Origin: Perkinsus olseni
Taxonomy: Eukaryota; Perkinsozoa; Perkinsida; Perkinsidae
DNA length: 64,000 nucleotides
Assembly: GCA_013115135.1 (NCBI GenBank)
Contig: JABANP010000007.1
Span: 341,500-405,499 of the forward strand
Direction of reading: 5' to 3'
This document shows, in pieces, positions 22,610 through 32,032 of this stretch; positions within the stretch are counted from its first letter, which is position 1, and every line of letters begins with the position of its first letter. The notes under the pieces are model-generated. The model searched no databases. It was not told the DNA's origin and saw only the letters and a program-made list of their open reading frames with translations. The position numbers were made by a program, and so were the translations under genes.

Positions 22610-23464
22610 TGGTTGCTGCTCAGAGACTTCGAGTCCGTCGTCTGTTCTACCTAGAGTACGACTTGCCAAGCTGGGTGAAGATGATGTACAAGAGGAATAT
22701 GGAGGTGATACCCGCCTGAGGACATTCTCAGTATTATCTACACCATCAGGGCTATGCTGTCGAGGACGTCGAGTGTGACGTTCGCAACAGAGTGCTGGTG
22801 GCCAAGGGGTCCAACTACACCTTCAGTGAGGACCTTTCGCTCGCTTCTGACTTAGTCCATATTTGGCTCCGTTCAGGCAGTTTTTTCCGCATGCAGGAGA
22901 CCATCACTTACCAGCGGCATCCAGATAACCCCGAGTAGTAGACGGGAAGTATGGGTCGCCAAGCATACGTTCGGTGGTGGTTTCAGGTGGACGCTGTACC
23001 GCCAGCGGATGAACTTTACAGTCTCCGGCCTGGGCGTCCTCTGTGGTCGGCTAGAGCAGGCTGCTCGAGACAGCTCCGCCCAGAAGGCCCATAATGGTAG
23101 TAGAGATGTCTGTCGGGAGGCCAGCTAGTGGGGTTGCCTTAGGCGTGACGGTCATGAATAACCTCATAGAACGGCTGCATCTTACTAATTGGAAAGCCGA
23201 CTTCGACTGCTGGAGGCAAGAGGTAGTGCATGGGCAGGGTTTCGAACCGGGGACTCCGCGAATACAAACCTTGGCCTTTATCCAGGTCTCCAAAATGACT
23301 GACGATGCGTTAGAGAAGGGACGTATCACCGCAGCAGAGGCAGCAGAGAGACTGAGGCGATTCCAGTCGGAGGCCAAAGGCCGGATACAGCGCGTTGAAT
23401 CATCCTTTATCAATAGAGTTGCCAGAGCTGCGGTAGCCTTCCCCTCCCATCCCTGTTCCCCGTA
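22610..23464 (+). CDS. Unknown plus-strand gene, partial exon chain
   Basis: The frame from about 22621 reads RLRVRRLFYLEYDLPSWVKM and MYKRNME. It meets a candidate 27-nt intron (22705-22731, GTGATA...CTCAG, containing an in-frame TGA) and continues YYLHHQGYAVEDVECDVRNR, VLVAKGSNYTFSEDLSLASD and LVHIWLRSGSFFRM. A later exon (about 23094-23464) contains NNLIERLHLTNWKADFDCWR and ALEKGRITAAEAAERLRRFQ, which looks coiled-coil, and stops at 23464. No family recognised and the first exon was not found. Minus-strand frames over 23515-23051 look like shadows. The link between the two blocks is a guess. Confidence 0.4.
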
Positions 23465-23465
23465 A

Positions 23466-23873
23466 TGATACCGCTCAGGTCCACTGTGACGCTGGCGAAG
23501 CTGGCGGTACGTCAACTGATACTGTCCCGTTGGGGTCTGGCGACACTCCTGCTGTTTGACGTGCTCGTCTGGGCACCATGCGATGACCCCCTTGACCTCA
23601 TCGTCACCAATCGCCTTCGTTACTGTACTTCTGCTGGGGAATATAGGCGCTGGTCATTCCTATATCGTGTTTCCTTAGTCGAGGCGTATCTTAGGTCGAA
23701 GCGTGTATTGCATCATTATTCTCGTTTTTGACACATTTGGTTGCTCTATTCTACACAGTGTAGTAGGTCTGATGGTCTTTATAATTTTGAGGAGGTTGTG
23801 GTATTGAGTTACAGTTGAGCTAATACTAGTATTGCCATAGCGTTTTGTAACCCTTCCATTCCCCTTCCCTAAT
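23466..23873 (+). other. 5' flank of the Nup98-like gene
   Basis: A 88-codon plus-strand frame (23465-23731) overlaps the end of the previous gene and has no motif. From about 23730 the sequence is T-rich and leads to the ATG at 23874. It probably holds the promoter and 5' leader of the nucleoporin gene; no specific element was recognised. Confidence 0.4.
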
Positions 23874-26800
23874 ATGTTCGGAGGGGGAGGCGGCGGCTTA
23901 TTTGGACAGCAGCAGAGTTCCCAAGCAGGAGGGCTCTTCGGTGGCGGCCAACCGGCCGGTGGAGGCCTCTTCGGCGGTCAGCAGCAGCAACAGGTAATAT
24001 GGTTGGTAGAGGTACCATTGTCACTGGTGGGATCCTCAGAACACGGGTGGAGGCCTCTTCGGTAGCAGCCCTCAGTCGGCCCAAGGTGGCGGCCTCTTCG
24101 GCGGAGGAGGCGGCTTTGGCCAACAACAGCGACCAGCTGGTGGCCTCTTCGGAGGAGGTGGAGGAGGGGCTTTCGGCCAGCAACAACAGGTGCATCAATG
24201 CTCTCCTCAACCAGCCGTAGTGAGTCGATCCTCTTAGTCCTCCGGCGGCGGTCTCTTCGGTGGCGGAACCTTCGGTCAACAGCAGAACACTGGTGGTGGC
24301 CTCTTTGGTCAGCAACCAGTAGCGGCAGGAGGGGGAATGTTCGGCCAGCAACAGGTGAATAACGTGACACCGCCAGACTAGTACTACTGGTCTTGTTGAT
24401 TCAGAGCAGCGCTGGGGGTGGTCTCTTCGGTGGAGGAGGAGGAGCCTTCGGTGGAGGTGGCCAGGCAGCAGGCACCTCCCAAGTGAAGTACCAGCAAGTG
24501 ATTGACCACGACTCACGTCTAAAGGTAGTAGTCCTTAGACACTTGCTGTCCCCCACCAGAGCCTTCCTTCTGCCAGCTTGTATCGATAACAGCTATGGAT
24601 GCCTACAAGGGCAAGTCCTTTGAGGAGCTGCGGTATGAGGACTACGCCCAAGGCCGAGGCCCTGCCGGAGCAGCGGGGGCCACTGGCATGCAGCAACAGC
24701 AGCAGCAACCGGCAGGTAATAAAGGTATCCTGGTTGCCTTCTTTAAACGTGGTCCCTCTCAGGCGGCCTGTTCGGCGGACAGCAGCAGCAACAATCCGGT
24801 GGAGGCCTTTTCGGTGGAGGCGGCGGAGGAGCATTCGGCCAGCCACAGCAGCAGGGTAGTACTATCAGTCGGTGAAGCGGTACCGCAACTAGCTTTTATT
24901 TAACTATCGTCAGGTGGGGGCCTCTTCGGTGGCGGCATGCAGCAGCAGAGCCAGGGCGGTGGCCTCTTTGGTCAGAAACCCGCCGGGGGCCTGTTTGGTC
25001 AACAGCAGCAACAGAGTGCCGGAGGCGGTCTCTTCGGTGGAGGTGGCGGAGGCGGCGGCGGACTCTTCGGTGGAGCCCAGCAAAGTTCAAGCCAAGGTGG
25101 TCTTTTCGGTGGCGGTGGTGGCGGTGGCCTGTTCGGTCAACAACAGTCGTCATCTCAAGGAGGACTCTTCGGCGGAGGTGGTGGCGGAGGCGGCCTCTTC
25201 GGCCAGCAGCAGAGTAGCCAAGGGGGCGGTCTCTTCGGTGGTGGAGCAGGCGGCGGTTTATTCGGCCAGCAACAGTCCTCACAAGGTGGTGGCCTCTTCG
25301 GCCAACAGCAATCGGGTCAAGGCGGTGGTCTCTTCGGCGGTGGCGCTGGTGGAGGTGGTCTCTTCGGTGGAGGCCAACAGTCGTCTGGCGGAGGCCTGTT
25401 CGGAGGTGCCCAGTCCAGCGGTGGAGGTCTCTTCGGGTCCACTCCCAACACAGGAGGCGGGCTCTTCGGAGGAGGCCAACAGTCTTCGGGTGGCGGTCTC
25501 TTCGGTGGTGGCCAGCAGTCTTCTGGCGGAGGTCTTTTCGGTGGAGGCCAGTCAGCTGGCGGTGGCCTCTTTGGCAGTACTCAGAGTAGCAGCGGTGGAG
25601 GCCTCTTCGGTGGCGGCGGAGGTGGTGGGGCGGCTTATTCGGCGGTGGGCAGTCGTCTGGCGGCGGCCTCTTCGGTGGTGGCCAACAGTCTTCATCCGGT
25701 GGTGGCCTCTTCGGCGGAGGTGGCGGCGGCGGGCTCTTCGGTGGCCAACAGAGTAGCAGCGGAGGAGGTCTCTTCGGTGGTGGCGGAGGTGGAGGCCTTT
25801 TGGCAACAAACCGGCTTCCGGGGGCGGTCTTTTCGGCAACACGGCGTCGTCCGGCGGCGGCCTCTTCGGCCAGTCGTCTAGCGGTGGTGGTCTTTTCGGT
25901 GGCGGGGGTGGCGGAGGAGGCCTCTTTGGCAGCTCCGCCTCCTCGTCTGGTGGCGGTCTCTTCGGTGGTGGCGGAGGAGGAGGTCTCTTCGGTGGCAACA
26001 AGGCTACTGGTGGTGGCCTCTTTGGTTCCTCGCAACCCCAAGGGGGCGGCCTCTTCGGTGGAGGCCAACAACAACAGCAACAGCAGCAGCAGTTATCAAC
26101 ACCGGCGTCGCTACCGGCCCCGCCCCGGCCAAGTGGATTGCTCCTGCCCAAGGAAGTTGACAAGAGCCTGGCTGCTTATCTCTGGAAGGAAGAGCCGAAG
26201 AGCCACGCGCCTCCTCCTCCCACGACCGTCAGCGGCAGCCCTCAGACCCCACCGTCTTCTTCCAGATCACCCGGACTCTCTCCTCGCAGTGACAGGTACT
26301 AAGCTGGGGCTAGGTGAGCGTTATACTATGTTGTTGTGCTCAGGCTGTCCCTTCCCGGCCCGGCACTCGGTGGTGTGCCGCCCTCTCCAGTCAATCCATC
26401 TTCAATGCGGCACCTCCACCTTAGGGGTAGCGGCAACCCCTCCTCCCCTAGCGCGGACCATGTCCTCACACCGCGCAGTGCCATGACCCCCAGAGCTGCT
26501 ACAGGCCGTGCCAGTACCATCAGCGGTAGGTCGCGGCGGATTGCTTCTCCTAGTACTGGTCGTGATCAGGTGGAGGGAGCACCAATTTGCTGCTAGACGA
26601 CGGCACCCTTCCCTTGCGGAACCCCGACGCTGTTGGGTCCAGCTTCGTGGCCTTGGCTGAGTAGGCCCTCCTCTCCTTTTTCAACTGAGGGCGAAGCGTT
26701 CCTCACTTCAGACACCATCATCCAACGCCACCACATGGCAGCCCTAGCCGAGAATATGGCTCGATGACTTCTCCAAGGAGGTCTCCCACCAGCGATGAGC

Positions 26801-27637
26801 GAGTTGGCTACCTCCCTGGTCGACCACGAGCCCGACGTCGTCATCACCCGCCCGGGCGTCGTGTAAGTGCCGATTCTCCGCGCCCCAGCAGACCATCCAC
26901 CCTCGCAGATACTCCTCGTGCGAACGTCGGTCTCTGTCGGCTGATCGTCGACGGTCGTCGAGTGTAGCGTCCGCGAGGCTGCGTGAGCCGGCTCCGCGGA
27001 ATATGGTGCCCAAACTGAAGGACCCGAACATGTGGTGAGTGCCCGCGTCCCCTCATCAGCCTGGTAGATCCGGACTCAGGATTCGGCCGTCACTTGATGC
27101 TTTGTCGTTGATGAGCGAGGCGGAGTTAGCTCGTGTCGATAACTTGGCGATCGGCCACTACTCCTACGGCAAGATTACATGGCCTGGTGAGTTCGCCCAT
27201 CTCCGGATTTTGCTGAGTATGCCTTCCTCTGCCAGGCCTTACTGATGTTCGCTACTTGTCCGTGGACGACACTGTCCAGTTCGTCTTGGGGAAGGTCGCC
27301 GTCTTTCTAGACGACTCGGGTAGGAATATAACGGCTTTGCAAACGCACCAACTCGCGGCATTTCAGTTCGGCCTCCGGTGGGCAAGGGCCTGAATAAGCC
27401 TGCTGTGGTGGAGCTTTACGTAAAACCGAAGAACATGAAAAGAGCCCGACAGCAGCCAGAGAAGGTTGGTGGATTCGCCCGTTAGACTGGTCGTCAGTTG
27501 CGTCTTTTCAGTACATTAATCGTATGCGTCAGTTGACTGAGGACTTGGATGCCACTTTCCTGTCGTATGATTTGGAGACGTGGCGCTTCAAGGTTGATAA
27601 TTTCGCTAGAGGGCCGGAAGACGGTCCACCCCGGTAA
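23874..27637 (+). CDS. NUP98: Nup98-family GLFG nucleoporin with autoproteolytic-domain fold but no cleavage motif
   Basis: The ATG at 23874 opens [17 protein letters not shown]. Exons to about 26085 are dominated by GGLFG repeats separated by Q/S/G spacers, the FG mesh of the nuclear pore. A linker follows ([20 protein letters not shown], then [20 protein letters not shown]). The C-terminal exons match the Nup98 autoproteolytic domain: [76 protein letters not shown] and [13 protein letters not shown]. It stops at 27637. In Nup98 the domain ends in His-Phe-Ser and cuts before Ser. Here the position reads Asn-Phe-Ala and only eight residues follow, so no Nup96 half is fused. It resembles yeast Nup100 in that respect. 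About ten introns; exact joins in the FG part are unverified. Confidence 0.85.
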
Positions 27638-27843
27638 TAACCGGTGACCAATAACGCTGCTACGTACATTTATCTCTACACGACAGACGTTTTGTGTTAC
27701 CGGAAGTTGTCAGTGGCGGTCACGTGAGAGCGACTCCCGAGAAACTTGGAGACTTCCCACATTACTGCGTTACAGTTGTATGGCACTCAAGAACGCCACT
27801 CCAGAGGTTGTAAGGCATGCAAGCTGATAGTAGATGGTACATA

Positions 27844-29577
27844 TTAAATAATGAATGATTTACTGTACATATTACAATCACTCGGCTCGGATGAGGAGGA
27901 CACGTCGTCCAAGTCAACTACCTCTACGGTATCACAGTGATGACGTTGGGAGGAAGCCGCCGTCGATGGTGTGGCCTCCGTAGCGCCCTTCCTTGAGCGC
28001 TTGGGGACGGGGGTGAACGCAAACTCGAGTAGTGTCGATTGTCGTTTACCGCCGGTCGTCCGAGTGGAGGCCTCTGCTCGGTTCGTGTCACCAATGCGGT
28101 TTACTCGGGTCTTGATGGTGTCCACGCGCGTAGGGTTGTAGTTGAGTCTGGTTGACGAGGAGGTCGGCGAGAGCATCTACGTCGACGGCTGGCTTCGGAG
28201 GGACCTCAGCGGTGGCGGACGGGTTGAGGAACAACTCCTTCGCCTCTCGATAGGCCCACTCGGACGGTGCCTTGTAAGATTTGGAACCCTCTATTGCGGT
28301 TATGATAGAGGTGATGTCTCCGTGCTTTAGGAGGAGGGCATAGGCTCCGGCTGGGGCCGATCTTGGGGATGCTGGGGCAGTAGTCGCAACCACACAGAAT
28401 GGCGAGCTCGGCCAGGCCCTCGGCAGTCAGCCCCAAGGTGTCGAGCACGATGTCTCGTGATATCTCTCGTACGTAGTTGTTGGTCGCCTCTTCCTTCGAC
28501 CGAGAGCCTGCGAGGAGCCGGCGATGCTGGTCAGCACGTGTCAATGTCCTACCGCCGTTCCCTTCCAGTCGGTGGAGGGTGTTGGACAGATTCTTGAGCA
28601 CTAGTGGGGCTCCGAAGACTACGGCGTCGATGTCCTCCGTCGACACTGCATCAGCCTTGCCTTCCTTGCACAGCTGGGCGCACGTCGCCTCGGCCTGAGG
28701 AGGGATGCTGAGGGTTGATGGGGCGGTCGAGATCACCTCTCCCGGCGCCAAGACATATTCGCAGCCGAGGTACTTCACGACGTCAACAACGTATTCTTCC
28801 TCCTGGGTGAGGCGACGAGGGTAGACGGTCGTTGCAGGAGGCAGCAGAAGTGGCAGTGGCCGGGAGAGGCTCAGAAGGGGGAGGTTCCTGTACACACAGA
28901 GAGTTCTACTGGTACAGCCTTATCGCTCCCGTGCTACCCCGGGGCCGCGCCCTTATTGGTTTGGAGGGGGTCGCCGAAGTCCAGCCTCCTAACTATGCCT
29001 GGAACCACCGCACACTGCGGGTTGGATGTACTCGAGGCTCAGAGCAACTGCCGGGCTAGGCTGACCACGACCATCGACCACCAGCGAGGCTCACTGCGAC
29101 GACGGCTCTGAAGCTGGCGTGGGGGAGGACGCGGCCTTGCGTGAACGCTCCTGCTTCATGGCCTGGATCCTCCTCTCTCTGAGGCAGTCGCGCTTCATAG
29201 CGGGCGGGTGGCCGTCGAAGACGAATATCGGACGGATACCTGATCCGCGGTGGGAGGACTGAGAGGCCTCTTCCTCCGCAGCAGCCTCACCGAGCTCTAG
29301 CATCTTGATCGTCCGATGGAGGAAACCATGGACGCCAGAGGTGCACTCGCCTTTGCTGTTAGTCAGCATCTTGTCCTCATACCGTATCTTGTTTTTGAAC
29401 TGAGGAGGAGGACGGGAGGGACGCCCCCTGGGGACCGTGCAGGAGCTGTGCCACCTGGTACATCCAGATAGAGGCGTCAATCGCCAACCTCTTCCCCGCG
29501 AACTCTTCCGGCCGACACTCCCGGATCGCCGAGGGGGCCTGGGACTTGAAGAACTCATACAAGCCCTTGATGCCCAT
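27844..29577 (-). CDS. FEN1: FEN1-type structure-specific flap nuclease
   Basis: Metal-dependent 5' nuclease of the XPG/Rad2 superfamily, which cuts 5' flaps in Okazaki-fragment maturation and repair. The start at 29577 gives MGIKGLYEFFKSQAPSAI and AIDASIWMYQ (first catalytic Asp). The next exon has SGVHGFLHRTIKML and FVFDGHPPAMKRD (second catalytic Asp). The XPG-I exon reads YVLAPGE, then a 43-nt intron, then AEATCAQLCKEGKADAV and STEDIDAVVFGAP, so the EAEA and DID acidic residues are kept. LAILCGCDYCPSIPKIGP supplies the last Asp and the helix-hairpin-helix start. The C-tail carries KRQSTLLEFAF, a PCNA-box-like motif with Ala in place of the second aromatic residue, and basic PKRSRKG. It stops at 27844. 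The central exon (about 28820-28400) has a longer loop (GGRTLTRADQHRRLL) than typical FEN1. Confidence 0.85.
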
Positions 29578-29689
29578 CTAGCATGGAAGCTCCGTGACGG
29601 CCAAGGTCGCGCTCACAACGCAAGTCAACGGCTAGCGTCAATGTTTCGATTAAACGATCACAACATTTAGTACTACTGCAAAAACTTCA

Positions 29690-30580
29690 TCAGACAATGC
29701 TCGGTAGGTGTCGAACTTGCTGGGCCAGAATTGCTCTCGGGGACCATCCGCCTGACCGGGGAGAGTTCCTACCGGTTCTACGCTACGCCCGCCGGCTCAC
29801 CTGATGGACTCCGGTGCCGCGCTGAGGAGTCCTCCGTGACCTTGTTCGTGATCTCAAAATCATAGCAGCTCCGACTGCCGGCCACGCCCGGTTTGGGGAG
29901 CTGGACGCGACTGGACTTCAGCATCCTTTGGCAAATATACCACATCACGCCCGAGATGACATCGCCACTTCTGATCGCCGCCTTGACCTCTCTCGATACG
30001 CCCTGGCCGGAGTGGCTCGGAGGCACCACGTGGACCGGTATGGTCCATTGCTCGAACATCTCCCGGTTGTCGGACACGCCCGAGAGGAAGTCAGCAATGA
30101 CGTTGAAGGTCCAGGAGCCAGCAGGAGCCGCTGCTGCCCCACCGGTCATCGAGCTACGGTGCTTCGGGACGAAGAAGGAAAGCACTATGGAGGCCTTCCG
30201 CTCGGGCCGGCGCTCGAGGAATCTACCGAACTCCTGCAGAGCAGCTTTCACTGTTCTGTCCACGTGCGGGTCGTCTGACTTGGACTGAGGAAATGAATAA
30301 CTAATGCAAGACTGAAGGGAGTAAAACTACGTAGTGGATGTCAATGACCTCGCTCGAGACGGTGATGGGCTCTACGCAGCTCTGGCCCCCTATACTCCTC
30401 CCTAGCAGGATTGTGTGCAGCACCTGAGCCCAGACTGGAGCAGGACTGAGAGAGATACCTGACTACCGCGGCTAGTGCTTCCTTAACGTGACCCATCGGA
30501 AGCTGCAGCTCCGGGCACAGATGATACTCGACCGCTGAGGCCCTTCGGATTGCACTACCAGAAGACATTTCGGCAAGCAA
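29690..30580 (-). CDS. ATG101: ATG101-like HORMA-domain autophagy protein
   Basis: ATG101 is the HORMA-fold partner of ATG13 in the ATG1/ULK autophagy-initiation complex. Order of matches: an N-terminal strand and helix (HLCPELQLPMGHVKEALAAV), then EPITVSSEVIDIHY, then DPHVDRTVKAALQEFGRFLE (the helix preceding the strand), SIVLSFFVPKHRSS, SWTFNVIADFLSG, EMFEQWTIPVHVVP, VISGVMWYICQRML and YDFEITN. The short W-x-F at SWTF sits where animal ATG101 has its WF finger (Trp-Pro-Phe). Length (about 230 residues) fits the family. The start is taken at 30580 (MLAEMSSG) or the next Met. The C-terminus is uncertain: one frame stops at 29778, a further splice would stop at 29690. Identification rests on pattern and order, not a search. 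Confidence 0.65.
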
Positions 30581-30851
30581 CTTGGTGACGCCGAGACCCC
30601 TCCACTGTCGTGAGTGAACGAAACACTTGGGTGGCAGTGATGATGATTATTATTATTATATGGCAGCTTTAATGTGAAATATAGCCGAGGGCCTGATGAT
30701 GAAGGACTGCCGAAAGACGTCGTCCTCTCCTCCGCTGAGACGGTCTACTACGACCCAACCTTACGAAAAATTACAGCGAAGCTCATCATGCTAACGTTAC
30801 AGATTCGATAATGATGCTGTTGATGATGATGGCAAGCTCTGTTGTCCTCAT

Positions 30852-31911
30852 TCACATCCAGCGGGGGTCACTCCTAAATGATGGGTACTCTCCCGAGGGG
30901 CCTCTACTATTATTATTGTTAGCAGGAGGATGAGGTGGATAGGATGGCTCGTAAACGTCAGCTTCAAGAAAGCCCGAATCCAGTGGGGGCGTGAGGGACA
31001 GGTGAGAGGGTAGGGGCAGGGAGCCGGGTCGGCCTTGGAAAGTTGACAGGCTTCCGCCATAGATGGTGGCCCTCGAAGGCGGAGGGCCAGGGGGAAGGCC
31101 TCGCAGATCCGTGAGGGGATTCCCAGCGATATCTCGCGGGAAGATAGGGTCTCGAGCTTGCCCCGGCGAGTGTGCATTTGCACCCTCAAAAGGAATCATA
31201 CAGTTTCCGTGACGATGAAAATGGTGCAATCTTTGGTTTGGTAACCTGCCTCATAGAGGCTATAAGATCACGGACCTCGCTCTCAGTGGCGTGGCTCTCC
31301 TTAGCACTCAGCAGTCGTCGGCGGTCTTCGGTCGCCTCGGTCACGGTACGCCTTAGCGGGCCATATAAACGCCTTTTGTTCACGTACACAGTCGATACAT
31401 AGCCTCCAGAATTTTTCCAAACGCCAGGCGGTGCCGCATAGTCCTTCCTTCGACCAACACTCCTCGCCGGGGAGGCGGGGCGAACAGGACCGGATGATAG
31501 ATGCGCTCTTGCCATGTCGAGACCTCCCCCTATTTGCATGGCGTAGGGAGGGAAGGCCGCTAGATGGGAGCTCAGAGGGTGGGCCGCCAAGGGTATTGTC
31601 TGGTCTATGAGGGCGGTACCGATAGTTTGGTCGAAAGACGACTGTCTTGGCTGAGGAGGCATCATCCGCAACTGCTGCTGCTGCTGATGGGGGTGGTGTT
31701 GATGATGATGCGGCTGATGAGGAGGAGGAGGTCGATGGTGACCGAGGGTATTGAGTGGCGGCCCTCTGTAGTAGGGATGGGCTGTTGCTGTTGTTGTTGT
31801 TGATGGGGGTTGATAGATAGCCGACTGGTTGTTGGTAGGAACTCCTCTGGCATCTAGCTGTAGTGGGGTGCACGGCACAGCTGGCCTTTCAAGCAGCCAA
31901 AGGAGATCCAT
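30852..31911 (-). CDS. AP2-domain (ApiAP2-like) putative DNA-binding protein
   Basis: The N-terminal two thirds is low-complexity Pro/His/Gln (for example PPPPHQPHHHQHHPHQQQQQ). It is followed at about 31440-31270 by a compact domain PPGVWKNSGGYVSTVYVNKR, RLYGPLRRTVTEATEDRRRL. This fits the AP2 pattern of a GV..., two aromatic-rich strands and a helix with conserved Ala/Arg. AP2 proteins are the main DNA-binding regulators in apicomplexans and relatives. After IASMRQ a 62-nt intron leads to GANAHSPGQARDPIFPRDIA and a Pro-rich tail ending at 30852. The chosen start at 31911 (MDLLWLLERP) is one option; the frame remains open to 32031. DNA binding is inferred from the fold only. Confidence 0.6.
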
Positions 31912-32032
31912 CGACAGGTTCCAACTGAAATTGCACAGCCATCGATCGCATCCCAACACCACAACGATGGAGAGACAGAGAGACTGAATAACATGGTTAA
32001 TTCTACGACTACAGCATGCTAGACGATACACA

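Noticed and set aside
23225..23265. GGTTTCGAACC, resembling a tRNA T-arm
   Set aside because: The flanking bases do not form the required 5-bp stem, and no D-arm or anticodon arm fits at the right distance. The similar motif at about 47230 fails in the same way.
24896..26080. 394-codon open frame on the minus strand opposite the GLFG gene
   Set aside because: It is the reverse complement of a GC-rich GGLFG repeat array; its Pro/Arg/Leu runs ([11 protein letters not shown]) are the expected shadow.
26566..26593. A 27-nt intron ending at 26596 in the Nup98-like gene
   Set aside because: A longer 44-nt intron just upstream leaves a better frame ([16 protein letters not shown]), so this segment is coding and not evidence for ultrashort introns.
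28680..28735. Apparent loss of a catalytic Glu in the FEN1-like gene (IPPQAEATC instead of EAEA)
   Set aside because: The residues before AEATC lie in a 43-nt GT...CAG intron. Joining after APGE restores EAEA, so the active site is intact.
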